From the NCBI GenBank assembly GCA_964475985.1, contig CAYYYP010000009.1, forward strand, positions 1-64,000: 64,000 nt of DNA. Direction: 5' to 3'. A model generated the notes under the pieces. The model saw only the letters and a program-made list of their open reading frames with translations. It did no database searches and was not told where the DNA came from. Position numbers and translations under genes: made by a program. Positions 27,056 to 36,154 of the stretch are shown one piece after another; position 1 is the first letter of the stretch, and each line of letters opens with the position of its first letter. The DNA is from CAYYYP01 sp964475985 (GTDB lineage: Bacteria; Bdellovibrionota; UBA1018; CAYHWW01).

Positions 27056-28207
27056 TTATTGATATAATCGCGGCCGCTTGCGTTTTTCGAAATCTTCGTC
27101 TTTCGAACGTCTGCCCGAGGAAGCATCGATCTTCATGGTGAACTGCACCATGTATCTGCGCTCGGTTTTCATTCCCCAGAGCGGCAACGCTTGGGATGCG
27201 TAGGAAGAGGCCGCAACTTCAAACAACCAGAGATCTACTTTTGCACCTAGGGTCCAACTCAGTTGCGAGAGGCCCGCCTGCACCGACAACTCACGTAGGC
27301 AGAGTTCCGTTCCAAAATGGAGTTTTTTGCGTGGATCCTCCCCGGTATCTTCCATGTGACGCACCTCGCCCGAAACTTTGAAGTTATAGCCAGGTTTTTT
27401 AGGCAAACCAAAGATCACAGCGCCCCCCAGGGCCATGTTGCTCTTAATGGGAGGAGGGATCCTTGATTGCAACCTCGTTCCAAAACTCGTGTCGCCAATA
27501 TCATGCCACGCAAAGCCCGTGATAAAATCTATATTTTGCGTAAAAGGGATCTCATACTGAAACCCTAAATCGATTCCAAACCCTGTGCCCGGATCAGAAA
27601 TCAAAGACTTCACAAACCCGCTGTCGTTGAGCACAAATGTGGTGACGGGAATTTTCTGATTGATTCCCGTACGCGTCAGCACTTTACCCGTCACTCCATA
27701 ACGAAAGAGGTGTTTTGGCGCGATGCCCCGGCTCTCCGAACCGAAACCCGCCACAAAACCTCGCGTGTAATAATAGTTCACCGAAATCTGAGGTAAAGCG
27801 GTGTTATTTATACTTAGGTCGCCATTGAAATCCGCGTAATACCCCACGGTAAAATGTGGCAAAAGCAGGCTTGGAAAAATGGAACCATTGAGATGGATGT
27901 TTTTTCCAAAGAGCTTATCTAGCGCGTCCTGGCTAAAGCCATCTTCCGTAATTTTCCTGATGTAATTATAGCTCAGACGCAGATCATCGCTGGCTTCAAA
28001 TTTAGGATTCAGCATACGCAGCTGAATCCCAGAATTAAATGCGATCCCCGCTGGATTGTAAAATACGGCATCAGCATCATCGGCAATGGCGGTGAAAGCG
28101 TTACCCATACCCATTGCACGCACACCCCGATAGAATTCCGGAAGCTCGTTAGCGGCAAATGCATTTGATAAACCCAACGCCGTAACCAGAATGGCCCAGA
28201 TTCTCAA
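27056..28207 (-). CDS. outer membrane beta-barrel protein, PorV/UPF0164-like
   Basis: A signal peptide (MRIWAILVTALGLSNAFA) is followed by the block FYRGVRAMGMGNAFTAIADDADAVFYNPAG. That block is diagnostic of FadL/PorV-like outer membrane barrels, where the N-terminal segment plugs or enters the barrel. The rest alternates polar and hydrophobic residues, as expected for beta strands, and has no membrane helices. At 383 residues it is in the family range. It likely starts at a TTG. It follows a lipoprotein gene on the same strand (42 nt apart), and phoH lies 77 nt downstream. Transport of hydrophobic compounds or a role in secretion is possible but not shown. Confidence 0.8.
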   Translation of the reverse strand: MRIWAILVTALGLSNAFAANELPEFYRGVRAMGMGNAFTAIADDADAVFYNPAGIAFNSGIQLRMLNPKFEASDDLRLSYNYIRKITEDGFSQDALDKLFGKNIHLNGSIFPSLLLPHFTVGYYADFNGDLSINNTALPQISVNYYYTRGFVAGFGSESRGIAPKHLFRYGVTGKVLTRTGINQKIPVTTFVLNDSGFVKSLISDPGTGFGIDLGFQYEIPFTQNIDFITGFAWHDIGDTSFGTRLQSRIPPPIKSNMALGGAVIFGLPKKPGYNFKVSGEVRHMEDTGEDPRKKLHFGTELCLRELSVQAGLSQLSWTLGAKVDLWLFEVAASSYASQALPLWGMKTERRYMVQFTMKIDASSGRRSKDEDFEKRKRPRLYQ

Positions 28208-28249
28208 AGTAAGGTTAAAGTTAAATTGACTTAGTTTCAGTTGCCGCTC

Positions 28250-29038
28250 CTACCAACTCGCATCGATGGCGGCAATGAAACCCGTCCCGATGGTATCTTC
28301 GGCCGCCGTGCACACCGCCGGATCAACATTAGTGCAACCGCCAAGCGCGCACACCGCGGCAACCACTGTGCTCAAATTGGCAAGGGTTCCGGTGTCTGCC
28401 CCCAATGAATCCAAAGAATCATTGATGGTCGAAAATGCAACCTGTATGGAACAACGCTCAGCCATCGTCGCATCCGACGCGACAAGGGGCGTAGTCTGCG
28501 CGCCGGTACCGGAGTCTGCGACGCCCATGCGCGAAATCAAAGATGAGATTACGCCGAGCTGCATGAAGATCATATAAACATTTGCGTCACCCGGGCGATC
28601 CACCGCAAACAAAGAACCATTGGGCGCCGTGGTGCGCAGGATGGTGGCCGCTTCCATGAAATTTGCATAATGCCCGTCGGACCCGTTGGAATAGAGTGAA
28701 CTCACGATAATATTCCAGATATTACCCGATCCCTTAAGATTGGTGATGATCCTCGTCATAGAGAACCCGGCCTTGCATGCGTAGGCCGAGGAAAAAACCA
28801 TTCTGACCTCGTTGTCCGTACGGGAGGATTGATAGAGTGGCGTTAAGGTTTCAATGGCCTTATCGCAATTCCCGGAATTCAGATAAAGATTGGCCTCTTC
28901 AATGACGGCCTGTTTTCCATTATCCGATTGAATGTCCCGGTAGCTTCCGCAGGAATTGAAAAACAAACTGAGACCCAGCAGCCCCAAAGCCGAAACAGAA
29001 AATAACCGACAAGGTTTTTTTGGAAAATCCATTTTCAC
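28250..29038 (-). CDS. putative lipoprotein with TPR-like region
   Basis: The N-terminus (KKPCRLFSVSALGLLGLSLFFNSC) looks like a lipoprotein signal with Cys30 as the lipidated residue, though the -1 residue Ser is less usual. The sequence after it (EEANLYLNSGNCDKAIETLTPLY) resembles a TPR helix pair. The C-terminal part is Ala/Gly/Thr-rich with five cysteines. I see no enzyme motif. The GTG start has AGGA 9 nt upstream. It lies between the aminotransferase gene and the PorV-like gene in a same-strand run and may assist the outer membrane protein. This partnership is inference from position. Confidence 0.65.
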   Translation of the reverse strand: MKMDFPKKPCRLFSVSALGLLGLSLFFNSCGSYRDIQSDNGKQAVIEEANLYLNSGNCDKAIETLTPLYQSSRTDNEVRMVFSSAYACKAGFSMTRIITNLKGSGNIWNIIVSSLYSNGSDGHYANFMEAATILRTTAPNGSLFAVDRPGDANVYMIFMQLGVISSLISRMGVADSGTGAQTTPLVASDATMAERCSIQVAFSTINDSLDSLGADTGTLANLSTVVAAVCALGGCTNVDPAVCTAAEDTIGTGFIAAIDASW

Positions 29039-29068
29039 AAAACCACTTCCTAAAAAATTTTTAAATTA

Positions 29069-30313
29069 TTAATGTAATTCGTTTATTGCCCGAACGACCC
29101 TGCGCGTGCCTTCGGCCACATCTTCATCACTGACGGCGAAGCTCAATCTTAAAAACTCTGGATGGCCAAACCCCGAACCTGCCACCGTGCCCACATGTGC
29201 AGTATTGAGCAGATACATCGCTAAATCATCCGTGGTCCTCACGATCACTTCCTGTCCCTCAATATTATTGTACTTCTGACCCAGCGCCGCCTCAACATTC
29301 AAGAAAAGATAGAAGGCTCCGCCGGGGGTAATAAATGACAACTGTTTACGAGATTCCTTTTGGATGATGCCGATCATTGCGGCAAGTCGACGTTTGAAAG
29401 CCGCCTGTAGCGGGGTAAAATCTGCCGAAGGGATATCTAAGGCCCGCAAACCGCCGTACTGCACGATACTCGCAGCCCCCGAAGTGCTCTGCCCTTGCAA
29501 AATGGACATGGCCTGCAAAATTTTCCTAGGTCCAGCCGCGTACCCTAACCTCCAGCCCGTCATGGAATATGCTTTTGAAAAACCATTGACGGTAACCGTT
29601 CTTAAAAACGCATCTTCCGAAACGGAGCCAAAGGAACAAAATTCGCCATTAAAAATGAGTTTTTCATAAATTTCATCGGAGCAAACCAAAACCTTGGTAC
29701 CTTCGAGCGCCATGGCAAATGCTGTAAGTTCGGATTTGGAATAAACGATGCCACAGGGATTGCTTGGACTATTGAGAATCAAAACTTTAGTACGGGGGCC
29801 AATGCTTTTTTTAAGCTGCTCCACCGTAAGTTTATACGAAGTAGCAGCATTTGTTTTCAGAACGATCGGAGTGCCTCCGGCAAGCCGCACCATTTCTGGA
29901 TAACTGACCCAGTAGGGGCTTGGAATTAAAACTTCATCTCCGGGAGAAATGACGGCCAATAAAAAGTTAAAGATGGCCTGCTTAGCACCGCTTGAAACTA
30001 CGACGTCATCGGAGGTGTAAGCCAGTCCGTTCTCATCTTTGAACTTTTTTGCGATGCGCGCGCGCAACTCGGGAAGCCCAGGGACCGCGGTGTATTTATT
30101 TTTCCCGTCGGAAACCGCCTTCATAACGGCTTCATTTATTACGAAAGGCACCGGAAAATCGGGCTCGCCCGCCGCAAAATTAATTACGGAAATCCCTTTG
30201 GCCGCAAGCGCCCGAGTAGCCGCAGCCATTTTTAGAGTAGCGCTTTCGGCCACCCCTTGCATTCTTTCCGCTAAGGAAAAATCGAGAGCATTGTTTTGGG
30301 ATGATGGAGTCAT
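29069..30313 (-). CDS. class I PLP-dependent aminotransferase, aspartate aminotransferase-like
   Basis: This 414-residue enzyme of aminotransferase fold type I transfers amino groups using pyridoxal phosphate, most likely between aspartate and 2-oxoglutarate. Visible landmarks are FAAGEPDFPVP near residue 46, SPYWVSYPEM near 132, NSPSNPCG at 181-188, SDEIYEKL with the cofactor-binding Asp213, the Schiff-base lysine K247 in GFSKAYSMTGWR, and a conserved C-terminal Arg in EFLRLSFA. The length is typical of the bacterial AspB/AatA type. coaD ends 17 nt upstream. Substrate specificity is by family resemblance. Confidence 0.9.
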   Translation of the reverse strand: MTPSSQNNALDFSLAERMQGVAESATLKMAAATRALAAKGISVINFAAGEPDFPVPFVINEAVMKAVSDGKNKYTAVPGLPELRARIAKKFKDENGLAYTSDDVVVSSGAKQAIFNFLLAVISPGDEVLIPSPYWVSYPEMVRLAGGTPIVLKTNAATSYKLTVEQLKKSIGPRTKVLILNSPSNPCGIVYSKSELTAFAMALEGTKVLVCSDEIYEKLIFNGEFCSFGSVSEDAFLRTVTVNGFSKAYSMTGWRLGYAAGPRKILQAMSILQGQSTSGAASIVQYGGLRALDIPSADFTPLQAAFKRRLAAMIGIIQKESRKQLSFITPGGAFYLFLNVEAALGQKYNNIEGQEVIVRTTDDLAMYLLNTAHVGTVAGSGFGHPEFLRLSFAVSDEDVAEGTRRVVRAINELH

Positions 30314-30330
30314 AGTTTATTCTTAAACCT

Positions 30331-30825
30331 TCATTCTTTTTTTTTGTTTAAATAAGCGACCACTTGCCTTGGTAAATAAGGACTAACGTCCCCCCCGAAA
30401 CTTAAGAGTTCTTTAATCATGGAAGAACTTAAAAAATAAAGATTTTGGCCGGTCGCCATAAAAAACGTTTCGATATTTCCACGCAGTTCCCGGTTCATGG
30501 AAGCCATCATGAACTCGTATTCAAAATCACTGGCGGCCCGCAACCCGCGCACCAGAACGCTCGCGGAGTGTTTTCGCGCGTAATCCACCACCAAACCGTC
30601 CCACTGATCAACCTTTACGTTACGGAAGGGCTTCACGACTTTAGAAATGAGATCCACCCGCTCCTGCGCCGTGAGTAAGGTGGTCTTACGGTTTTTTTTC
30701 CCTTCGTTATTCGCAACGAGGATGGTCAGTTCCAAAAAATAGGATCTTGCGCGGGTTACGATATCCAAATGCCCGTTGGTGAACGGATCAAATGTACCGG
30801 CATAAATGGCTTTAGGTGGCTTCAC
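30331..30825 (-). CDS. coaD: phosphopantetheine adenylyltransferase
   Basis: This 164-residue enzyme adenylylates 4'-phosphopantetheine to dephospho-CoA, the penultimate step of CoA synthesis. The nucleotidyltransferase signature YAGTFDPFTNGHLDI near the N-terminus includes the catalytic TxxH, and the C-terminal SSSMIKEL block is the ATP-binding ISSS-type motif. The length is typical. It overlaps the 3' end of rsmD by 14 nt, a frequent gene pairing in bacteria. Confidence 0.97.
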   Translation of the reverse strand: MKPPKAIYAGTFDPFTNGHLDIVTRARSYFLELTILVANNEGKKNRKTTLLTAQERVDLISKVVKPFRNVKVDQWDGLVVDYARKHSASVLVRGLRAASDFEYEFMMASMNRELRGNIETFFMATGQNLYFLSSSMIKELLSFGGDVSPYLPRQVVAYLNKKKE

Positions 30826-31459
30826 CCATTCTTCTTACAAGAATCACGACTTGGCTTCCACCGTATTTCTTCACTTCCATCAACTCTAGGTTGGCGATTT
30901 TCAATAAATCGTAAACTTCATCGTTGAGCAGCGGGATATCCGCATTCTCTTCAAAGAAAAATAGGCCTTCGCTTTTTAAAAAGGCGTCGGGAACCTTACT
31001 CAAAATTTTAAGGATCTTTAAAAAGTAGCCTTGATCATAAGGCGGGTCAGCCCAGATCACGTCAAAGCGCTGATCTTTTAACGTCTGATCTTGAGTTAAA
31101 AAAACTAGAACATCCTCCTCCTCTAGAGTTGCGTCCCATTTCAAGCTCTGCGTAGCGGTTTTTTGTACCGTTTTTGCATTTTCCGCAAAACGCTTCATGT
31201 TTTTTTTAAGGACTCTCACCGTCTGAAAGTGATTTTCGACAAAATGCACGCTTTGGAATCCCGCACTTAAGAGCTCAAAACCCACCGCGCCAGAACCGGC
31301 GAAAAGATCAAGGGCGGACAGATTCTGCGTGTGACCAAAGTAAGAGCGAATGACGTTCATGACGGCTTGCCGCAAACGTTGGGCAGAAGGCCTAGTTTGC
31401 GCTCCGTCCGGCGCATTGATTTTAAGACCTTTATAAATACCGGAAGTCAAAACGAGCAT
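30812..31459 (-). CDS. rsmD: 16S rRNA (guanine(966)-N2)-methyltransferase
   Basis: This 215-residue Rossmann-fold methyltransferase uses S-adenosylmethionine on 16S rRNA in the small subunit. Motif I reads ALDLFAGSGAVGFE and the catalytic motif IV reads WADPPYDQGY. The N-terminal GLKINAPDGAQTRPS block is family-specific. Its 3' end overlaps coaD by 14 nt, which suggests translational coupling. The upstream gene of unknown function ends 20 nt before it. Confidence 0.96.
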   Translation of the reverse strand: MLVLTSGIYKGLKINAPDGAQTRPSAQRLRQAVMNVIRSYFGHTQNLSALDLFAGSGAVGFELLSAGFQSVHFVENHFQTVRVLKKNMKRFAENAKTVQKTATQSLKWDATLEEEDVLVFLTQDQTLKDQRFDVIWADPPYDQGYFLKILKILSKVPDAFLKSEGLFFFEENADIPLLNDEVYDLLKIANLELMEVKKYGGSQVVILVRRMGEAT

Positions 31460-31479
31460 GGTTGAACCATACCCTAAGT

Positions 31480-32031
31480 TTAAGCCGCGTCGCGACCCTT
31501 TAAAGGAATTCGGAATTCGGCGCCAGAATCTGTCGAAATCGCCAAGGTATCTTTTTCCAGGGTTAAAATTACGCGCGTTCCGTTTTGCTCAAACTCAAGG
31601 GAGATCGCAGCGCAGCCCCCCACTTTAAGGGCAAGGCCTCCGCCGCCGAAACTTTGCTCATAACCGTGAGTGTCACCGGCAGGTGTAGTTGTTGTTTCAA
31701 AAGCCAAGGGGTCAGGATGGACAACGTGGGCATCAGTTTCTACTAAACTTTCAGTGGCAATTTTTGTATTTTTAATGGGAATCACCTTTGCATTTGGGGA
31801 AGCGGCCCCTTCGGTTTCGTGGTCAAAAATTTCGGCATTCGTTGCCGTGTCGACTGGTTCGGAAGGATTTTGAGGCGCCAGGGCATGTGCCGAGGTGTCG
31901 GGAGTTGTCTCGGCCGTCGTCGCAGTGGCCGTTTTGCTTTCAATGCCTTCAATCTCAGCCAGGATTTTTTCAATCTCATCTGATTGGTTGGAAAAACCGG
32001 ATCCGGTATTTGAATTGGCGGCGTCTGTCAT
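31480..32031 (-). CDS. hypothetical acidic protein (183 aa)
   Basis: The first ~110 residues are acidic and Ala/Thr-rich with a short coiled-coil-like start (SDEIEKILAEIEGIESK), likely disordered. The last ~60 residues (from about 122) form a compact Gly- and beta-rich segment ending GAEFRIPLKGRDAA. No signal peptide or known family is visible. It heads the rsmD-coaD-aminotransferase run, 20 nt before rsmD, and is divergent from the methyltransferase-like gene at 32229 across about 200 nt. The frame is supported by consistent coding composition and operon position only. Confidence 0.6.
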   Translation of the reverse strand: MTDAANSNTGSGFSNQSDEIEKILAEIEGIESKTATATTAETTPDTSAHALAPQNPSEPVDTATNAEIFDHETEGAASPNAKVIPIKNTKIATESLVETDAHVVHPDPLAFETTTTPAGDTHGYEQSFGGGGLALKVGGCAAISLEFEQNGTRVILTLEKDTLAISTDSGAEFRIPLKGRDAA

Positions 32032-32228
32032 AGTTTTCTCCTTCTCGGCAACGTTTTTTTAAAGTTGCTGCGCATTAAATTTATAAAATTTCAAATTTCA
32101 AGGCGCCTTACATGAAGAACTTCGGACAGATGACTTTAAATATTAAGTTTCTAAGAAATTTTTTCAAACAAAGGTAGGCGAATACTTCCGAGTTGGTTAA
32201 ACCTTTTCTTTGCTGTGGTTGCCTCAAA

Positions 32229-35200
32229 ATGACGTCCAACTTTGACTCTTTCCCAAAAAATTTGAATCAAGCCCCCCGCGAAAATGACGGTATTTTTGCG
32301 ATGATGGGCCTTATCGACAAGGACGTTTTATCTAAAAGCCTGAATGTTCCTACGGGCAAAGCCTTGAATCCCAAGCCCGTACAAAAATCTAGGCCACCCG
32401 CCGCCGCACCAAAGCTTACCCTTTCTGGCGAAGAATGGATTCAGCCTAAAAATGAAGTGTCGTTCCATCCCATTCTAAAGAGTTTTGATGAGTTATTTGA
32501 GCTCTTTAGACGGGATATCTTTCAACACCGAGATCAACTGCTCCACCTGAACAGCTCGCGGCGTCAAATGATTGAGCGCAGGCTTGAGGTCATCGCCAGG
32601 CGCATCGCAAGGGCGCGCGGCGAAAAACCCATTAAGGTTCTCTCGCTTCCCGATGTCCTAAGGGACTCTTTTCACGATATGCGGGAGAAATCCCAAGCCT
32701 TAGCGGCCCTGGATGGTTTTATCGCTGAAGTTGCGCTCCATAACATTTTTCAAATTGCGTTTCTGCTCTCGGCCGATGTTGCTCGATTACGCACGTTTGA
32801 AAAAAATGATCTCACGCGTCTTAATTTTGTCTGTCATTCCTTCGTCAATCAAAAGACCATCGCCTTCAACCAAGACAAATGCTCCTGGAACTTTGTGCGG
32901 CCAAGCATTTATTCCTGGTACAGCCTCTCCCCCATCGCCCTTGAGCAGCTCAACGCTGAGACACTGAATCGTTTGTTGCGCAAGGACAGCCCCAGCCACA
33001 AACAAAATCAATTTATAGATTTTTCTTCTCTTGCGCCAGAACAAGAGTCTTTCGCCTTTGAGCCCCTTACGCAGAACATAAGCCAGCTTTTGGACGGCTG
33101 GTTATCTTCGACTCACCATAAAGCGGCGTTTGATCATCTCGATTTTGCGACAGAACGTTCAGGCATTCGCTCTCTGCTTAATTTTTTGGAGGCAGAACTT
33201 GGTGTTTCCCTGGCGGATCGCATTCAGCGGCGGCTGTTTTTAAAACGGGCGTTTTTGCCCTGCTTGGAGTCAGGCGCCTGGGCTTTGGAACTTCTTGAAA
33301 GCATGTTCAAAGTGCTTGAGCAGCAGTGGACCAGGGAAGGCGCGCTCCAAGGAAATCTCGGAACAGTTTCCCAAAATGTCGTAGAGGCCATTGAATATTC
33401 TTTGCAAAATTCACTCTGGGGTTGTGAGGGCGAAAGCTTTGAAACCTTTCAGCTGGAGGCAAGGGTACTTATCCGCGTAGTTGAATTCCTCAGCAAATTT
33501 GAAAACCACGGAGCTGGATTATTTAGCCAGGATGGTGGAGCACAATCGCTTTATCATTACCATGGATCAAAGGCGCGCCCCTTACGCATTCCCCATGGGA
33601 TTCGGATCGCGCCTCACCTTGGCATTGAACTTCATAATTTGGTTCAAGAGCCTTTAAGTCCTTCCTTCACTAATTTGATGGAAATCGGCATGTCACACGG
33701 AAGGTCGGCTCTGAAGTTTTCAAACGATGGCGTAGGCCTTCCGAATGCAACTACGTCCCAGGGCGTGGCTTCAGCATCTCCTGCTTCGCTGGATCTCGCT
33801 TCCTCTGCCCATTGCCAACTCTCACACCAAGCGAACACGGCGGCCGTCATTCAAAACTCTGAGAACTTCGATCTTGCGATTGTTTTAGATCATATCGACC
33901 GGGTGCGCTCGACACGGTGGCTTAAAGCTTTAGGTGAACAGGCTCCGTATTGGCGTGCATTCTTGGGCAGCAGTTCTAATTTGAATTGGGGCGAGTTGCA
34001 CTTAGCCCTTGCACTTTCAAAGCTTAAGGAAAATGGAACTTGTGTGTTTTTATCCCACCGCACCCTTCCCGATGGTGGGGATGGCGATCGTTTGCGCCGA
34101 TGGATTTTAAGCCAAGCCACCTTGGAAGTGCAAGTGCTTGACCTGCCTGAGGAATCCTTTGGAAGTTATCGGCACCTCTACGTGTTTAAACGTTGCTCCC
34201 AAAAGACGGAGCGCGATCACCATCGCGTGCACTTTGGATCTTGGCGTGAACCACTTTCCCTTTCATTACTGGAAGAATCTTCCAGTACGCAGTGGGAAAT
34301 TTCCGAGCGCGGGTGGGATCAAGTTTTTGTAAGGGGTGCAGCTCCTCTTGTGAGGCACCTTACCCATAAGTTTCCCAAACTTTTTCAAGTGGCGTCCGTG
34401 CAAACTTGGTCGCCCGATCAACGTGGCGAGATGCAAGCGCTGTTTGATCAGAAGGATGTCGCGGCCCTTGAGGTCAAACGACAAGGTTATCGTTTGGAGT
34501 TTCAGCCCCTGCAGGCTCACTCGCCCTCCCGCGAGCGAGTCGTCATCTTCCCGCACAATGCGAATGATTTGTCTTGGCTGTGCAGCGTTTTAAATTCTTC
34601 GCCCGTTCAATTTTGGATCAAAATGCAGTTGACCCAGGAAGGTGGGCCCTTGCGAGCCCAAGACATGCGTTCCATACCCGTAGTGGATATGGCCTCCGTT
34701 TCATCCGAAGTGGTAACGCAGTATTTGCAATGGCTTTCTGGAGAACAATCTTCATCCCGAATGAATGAAACGGCACTTTTGGAATGGTGCCGCACGGCAA
34801 GCCAAGAAGAAAAGGCGCCCATGATGGTGGCTCTGTCGCGCAGGCGCTTTACGCAGAAACGTACGCTCAACCGCTACCTTGACCTTTTTGAAACCTTTGA
34901 AGAGGACAAGTTGGATTTTGATCCGGAACGCCTCAGCGTATTTTACCCAGAACATCTGCTTTCCCAGATTGGCGAAGTATCTCACATTCGAGTGCAATAC
35001 ATTCACCCCACCGCCGTGAATCCAAATTCAAATTTAGGTTCGGGATCGGTGGCCAATTGGGTTTTGCGCGAAGTGAATGTTTCCCAAGCATCTGCGGCAT
35101 CTTCACCGGCATTCTCATTGATTCAGGTTCAAGTAAAACAAGGCGGTCAGATCCGTTTCTTAATTCCAAGGATTTTGGCCGATCTTTTCGTGTCCCAACT

Positions 35201-35426
35201 CAAACGTTTGCGGGACTTCACTTGGGAAGAGGCGTTACAAATTTTGCGGGTGCCCTCTGACCTTGAGCTTTTTGAGGCTCAGACTTCAGAAATCAGAAGA
35301 GTTTGCCAACAAACCTTATTGGAAGTGAGAGCAACGGACCGGGTTATGGAGGTCCTCTCCCTTGATCTATTTGAGATCCTGCCCCAGGATCGTCAGTACC
35401 TGAGGAGTGAGCTCAATTGGGTGTAG
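32229..35426 (+). CDS. type IIG/N6-methyltransferase-like protein lacking the NPPY motif
   Basis: Counted from the ATG at 32229 this has about 1065 residues; an in-frame TTG at 32193 also exists. The part near residues 540-660 follows the layout of adenine-N6 methyltransferases of type IIG/BREX kind. It contains NFDLAIVLDHID (residues 547-557) where the family has FDvIvgNPPY, then LALSKLKENGTCVFLSHRTLPDGG and LRRWILSQATLEVQVLDLPEESF. A later stretch with VLNSSPVQFWIKM resembles the TaqI-like target-recognition region. The catalytic NPPY is replaced by LDHI and no clear SAM-binding DxxxGxG is seen, so it is probably inactive as a methylase. The next gene overlaps it by 10 nt. Confidence 0.6.
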   Translation: MTSNFDSFPKNLNQAPRENDGIFAMMGLIDKDVLSKSLNVPTGKALNPKPVQKSRPPAAAPKLTLSGEEWIQPKNEVSFHPILKSFDELFELFRRDIFQHRDQLLHLNSSRRQMIERRLEVIARRIARARGEKPIKVLSLPDVLRDSFHDMREKSQALAALDGFIAEVALHNIFQIAFLLSADVARLRTFEKNDLTRLNFVCHSFVNQKTIAFNQDKCSWNFVRPSIYSWYSLSPIALEQLNAETLNRLLRKDSPSHKQNQFIDFSSLAPEQESFAFEPLTQNISQLLDGWLSSTHHKAAFDHLDFATERSGIRSLLNFLEAELGVSLADRIQRRLFLKRAFLPCLESGAWALELLESMFKVLEQQWTREGALQGNLGTVSQNVVEAIEYSLQNSLWGCEGESFETFQLEARVLIRVVEFLSKFENHGAGLFSQDGGAQSLYHYHGSKARPLRIPHGIRIAPHLGIELHNLVQEPLSPSFTNLMEIGMSHGRSALKFSNDGVGLPNATTSQGVASASPASLDLASSAHCQLSHQANTAAVIQNSENFDLAIVLDHIDRVRSTRWLKALGEQAPYWRAFLGSSSNLNWGELHLALALSKLKENGTCVFLSHRTLPDGGDGDRLRRWILSQATLEVQVLDLPEESFGSYRHLYVFKRCSQKTERDHHRVHFGSWREPLSLSLLEESSSTQWEISERGWDQVFVRGAAPLVRHLTHKFPKLFQVASVQTWSPDQRGEMQALFDQKDVAALEVKRQGYRLEFQPLQAHSPSRERVVIFPHNANDLSWLCSVLNSSPVQFWIKMQLTQEGGPLRAQDMRSIPVVDMASVSSEVVTQYLQWLSGEQSSSRMNETALLEWCRTASQEEKAPMMVALSRRRFTQKRTLNRYLDLFETFEEDKLDFDPERLSVFYPEHLLSQIGEVSHIRVQYIHPTAVNPNSNLGSGSVANWVLREVNVSQASAASSPAFSLIQVQVKQGGQIRFLIPRILADLFVSQLKRLRDFTWEEALQILRVPSDLELFEAQTSEIRRVCQQTLLEVRATDRVMEVLSLDLFEILPQDRQYLRSELNWV

Positions 35427-36154
35427 AGCTGAGACACGTCAATGGTTGTCTTTTTTTGCGCAGGCAACTTCGCCTCCTAAAAGACCTGATGGCGGACAAG
35501 TCAGCATTTGCAAAGTCCACATTAGAGCTTCTAAACTCGCTTGATTCAAAATTGCCCAATGACGAAAATGGAATTCCTCCCCTGGAAGTTTTTGAGTCCT
35601 ATCTCATCGATGACCTGGATGCGAGTACGGTGCTTCATCACCATTCCGAGGAATTGTTAAGACTTGAAAAAATGATTCTGGAACAAAGTTTGTCGGAAAC
35701 TTCCCGTGAGCAATTCCAGAAGAATCTACGCCACCCGCTGGAACTTAAGGAACGTTCCAAATTTTTTGGGCGTAAGGCGGCGTTTGAAATCCTAGAACGT
35801 GGAGAACTGGTGCGCCCGCGTCCCTCGGAGGAACTTACCCTTAAGCAAACTCAATGGATTCTCTATCACCGGTTTCAGTTCGTGCCTTCGTATCAGGAAC
35901 AGGGTTTTCTCACGGTAAGGGATCTGGAATCGCATTTGCTCATGGAAAATCGTGGCTGCCCTCACATACGTTGGCAGAGGTCAGCTGAGTTATTGGATTT
36001 ACTTTGTGATCTAGAAGCGGATTTTTTTCTAGGATTTCTAGAGGTCACGGCCCCCCGCAGCCATTTTCAAAAGAGGCCGTCGGCATTGGCCCATTGTTGC
36101 GTGTGGGAGCTTCACTCTACGGCTGGCTTATCTACTCTTTCAAGCCAGCGATAA
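35417..36154 (+). CDS. hypothetical protein coupled to the methyltransferase-like gene (up to 245 aa)
   Basis: The open frame starts at a TTG at 35417, overlapping the upstream stop by 10 nt. An ATG at 35489 is an alternative start. The protein is soluble, charged and Leu-rich, probably helical, with a segment LILEQSLSETSREQFQKNLRH and no recognised domain. Its coupling to the methyltransferase-like gene suggests a joint function. The last 43 nt overlap the 3' end of the convergent NtrC-type regulator, so the final 14 residues (TAGLSTLSSQR) may simply be read-through. Confidence 0.55.
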   Translation: MGVELRHVNGCLFLRRQLRLLKDLMADKSAFAKSTLELLNSLDSKLPNDENGIPPLEVFESYLIDDLDASTVLHHHSEELLRLEKMILEQSLSETSREQFQKNLRHPLELKERSKFFGRKAAFEILERGELVRPRPSEELTLKQTQWILYHRFQFVPSYQEQGFLTVRDLESHLLMENRGCPHIRWQRSAELLDLLCDLEADFFLGFLEVTAPRSHFQKRPSALAHCCVWELHSTAGLSTLSSQR

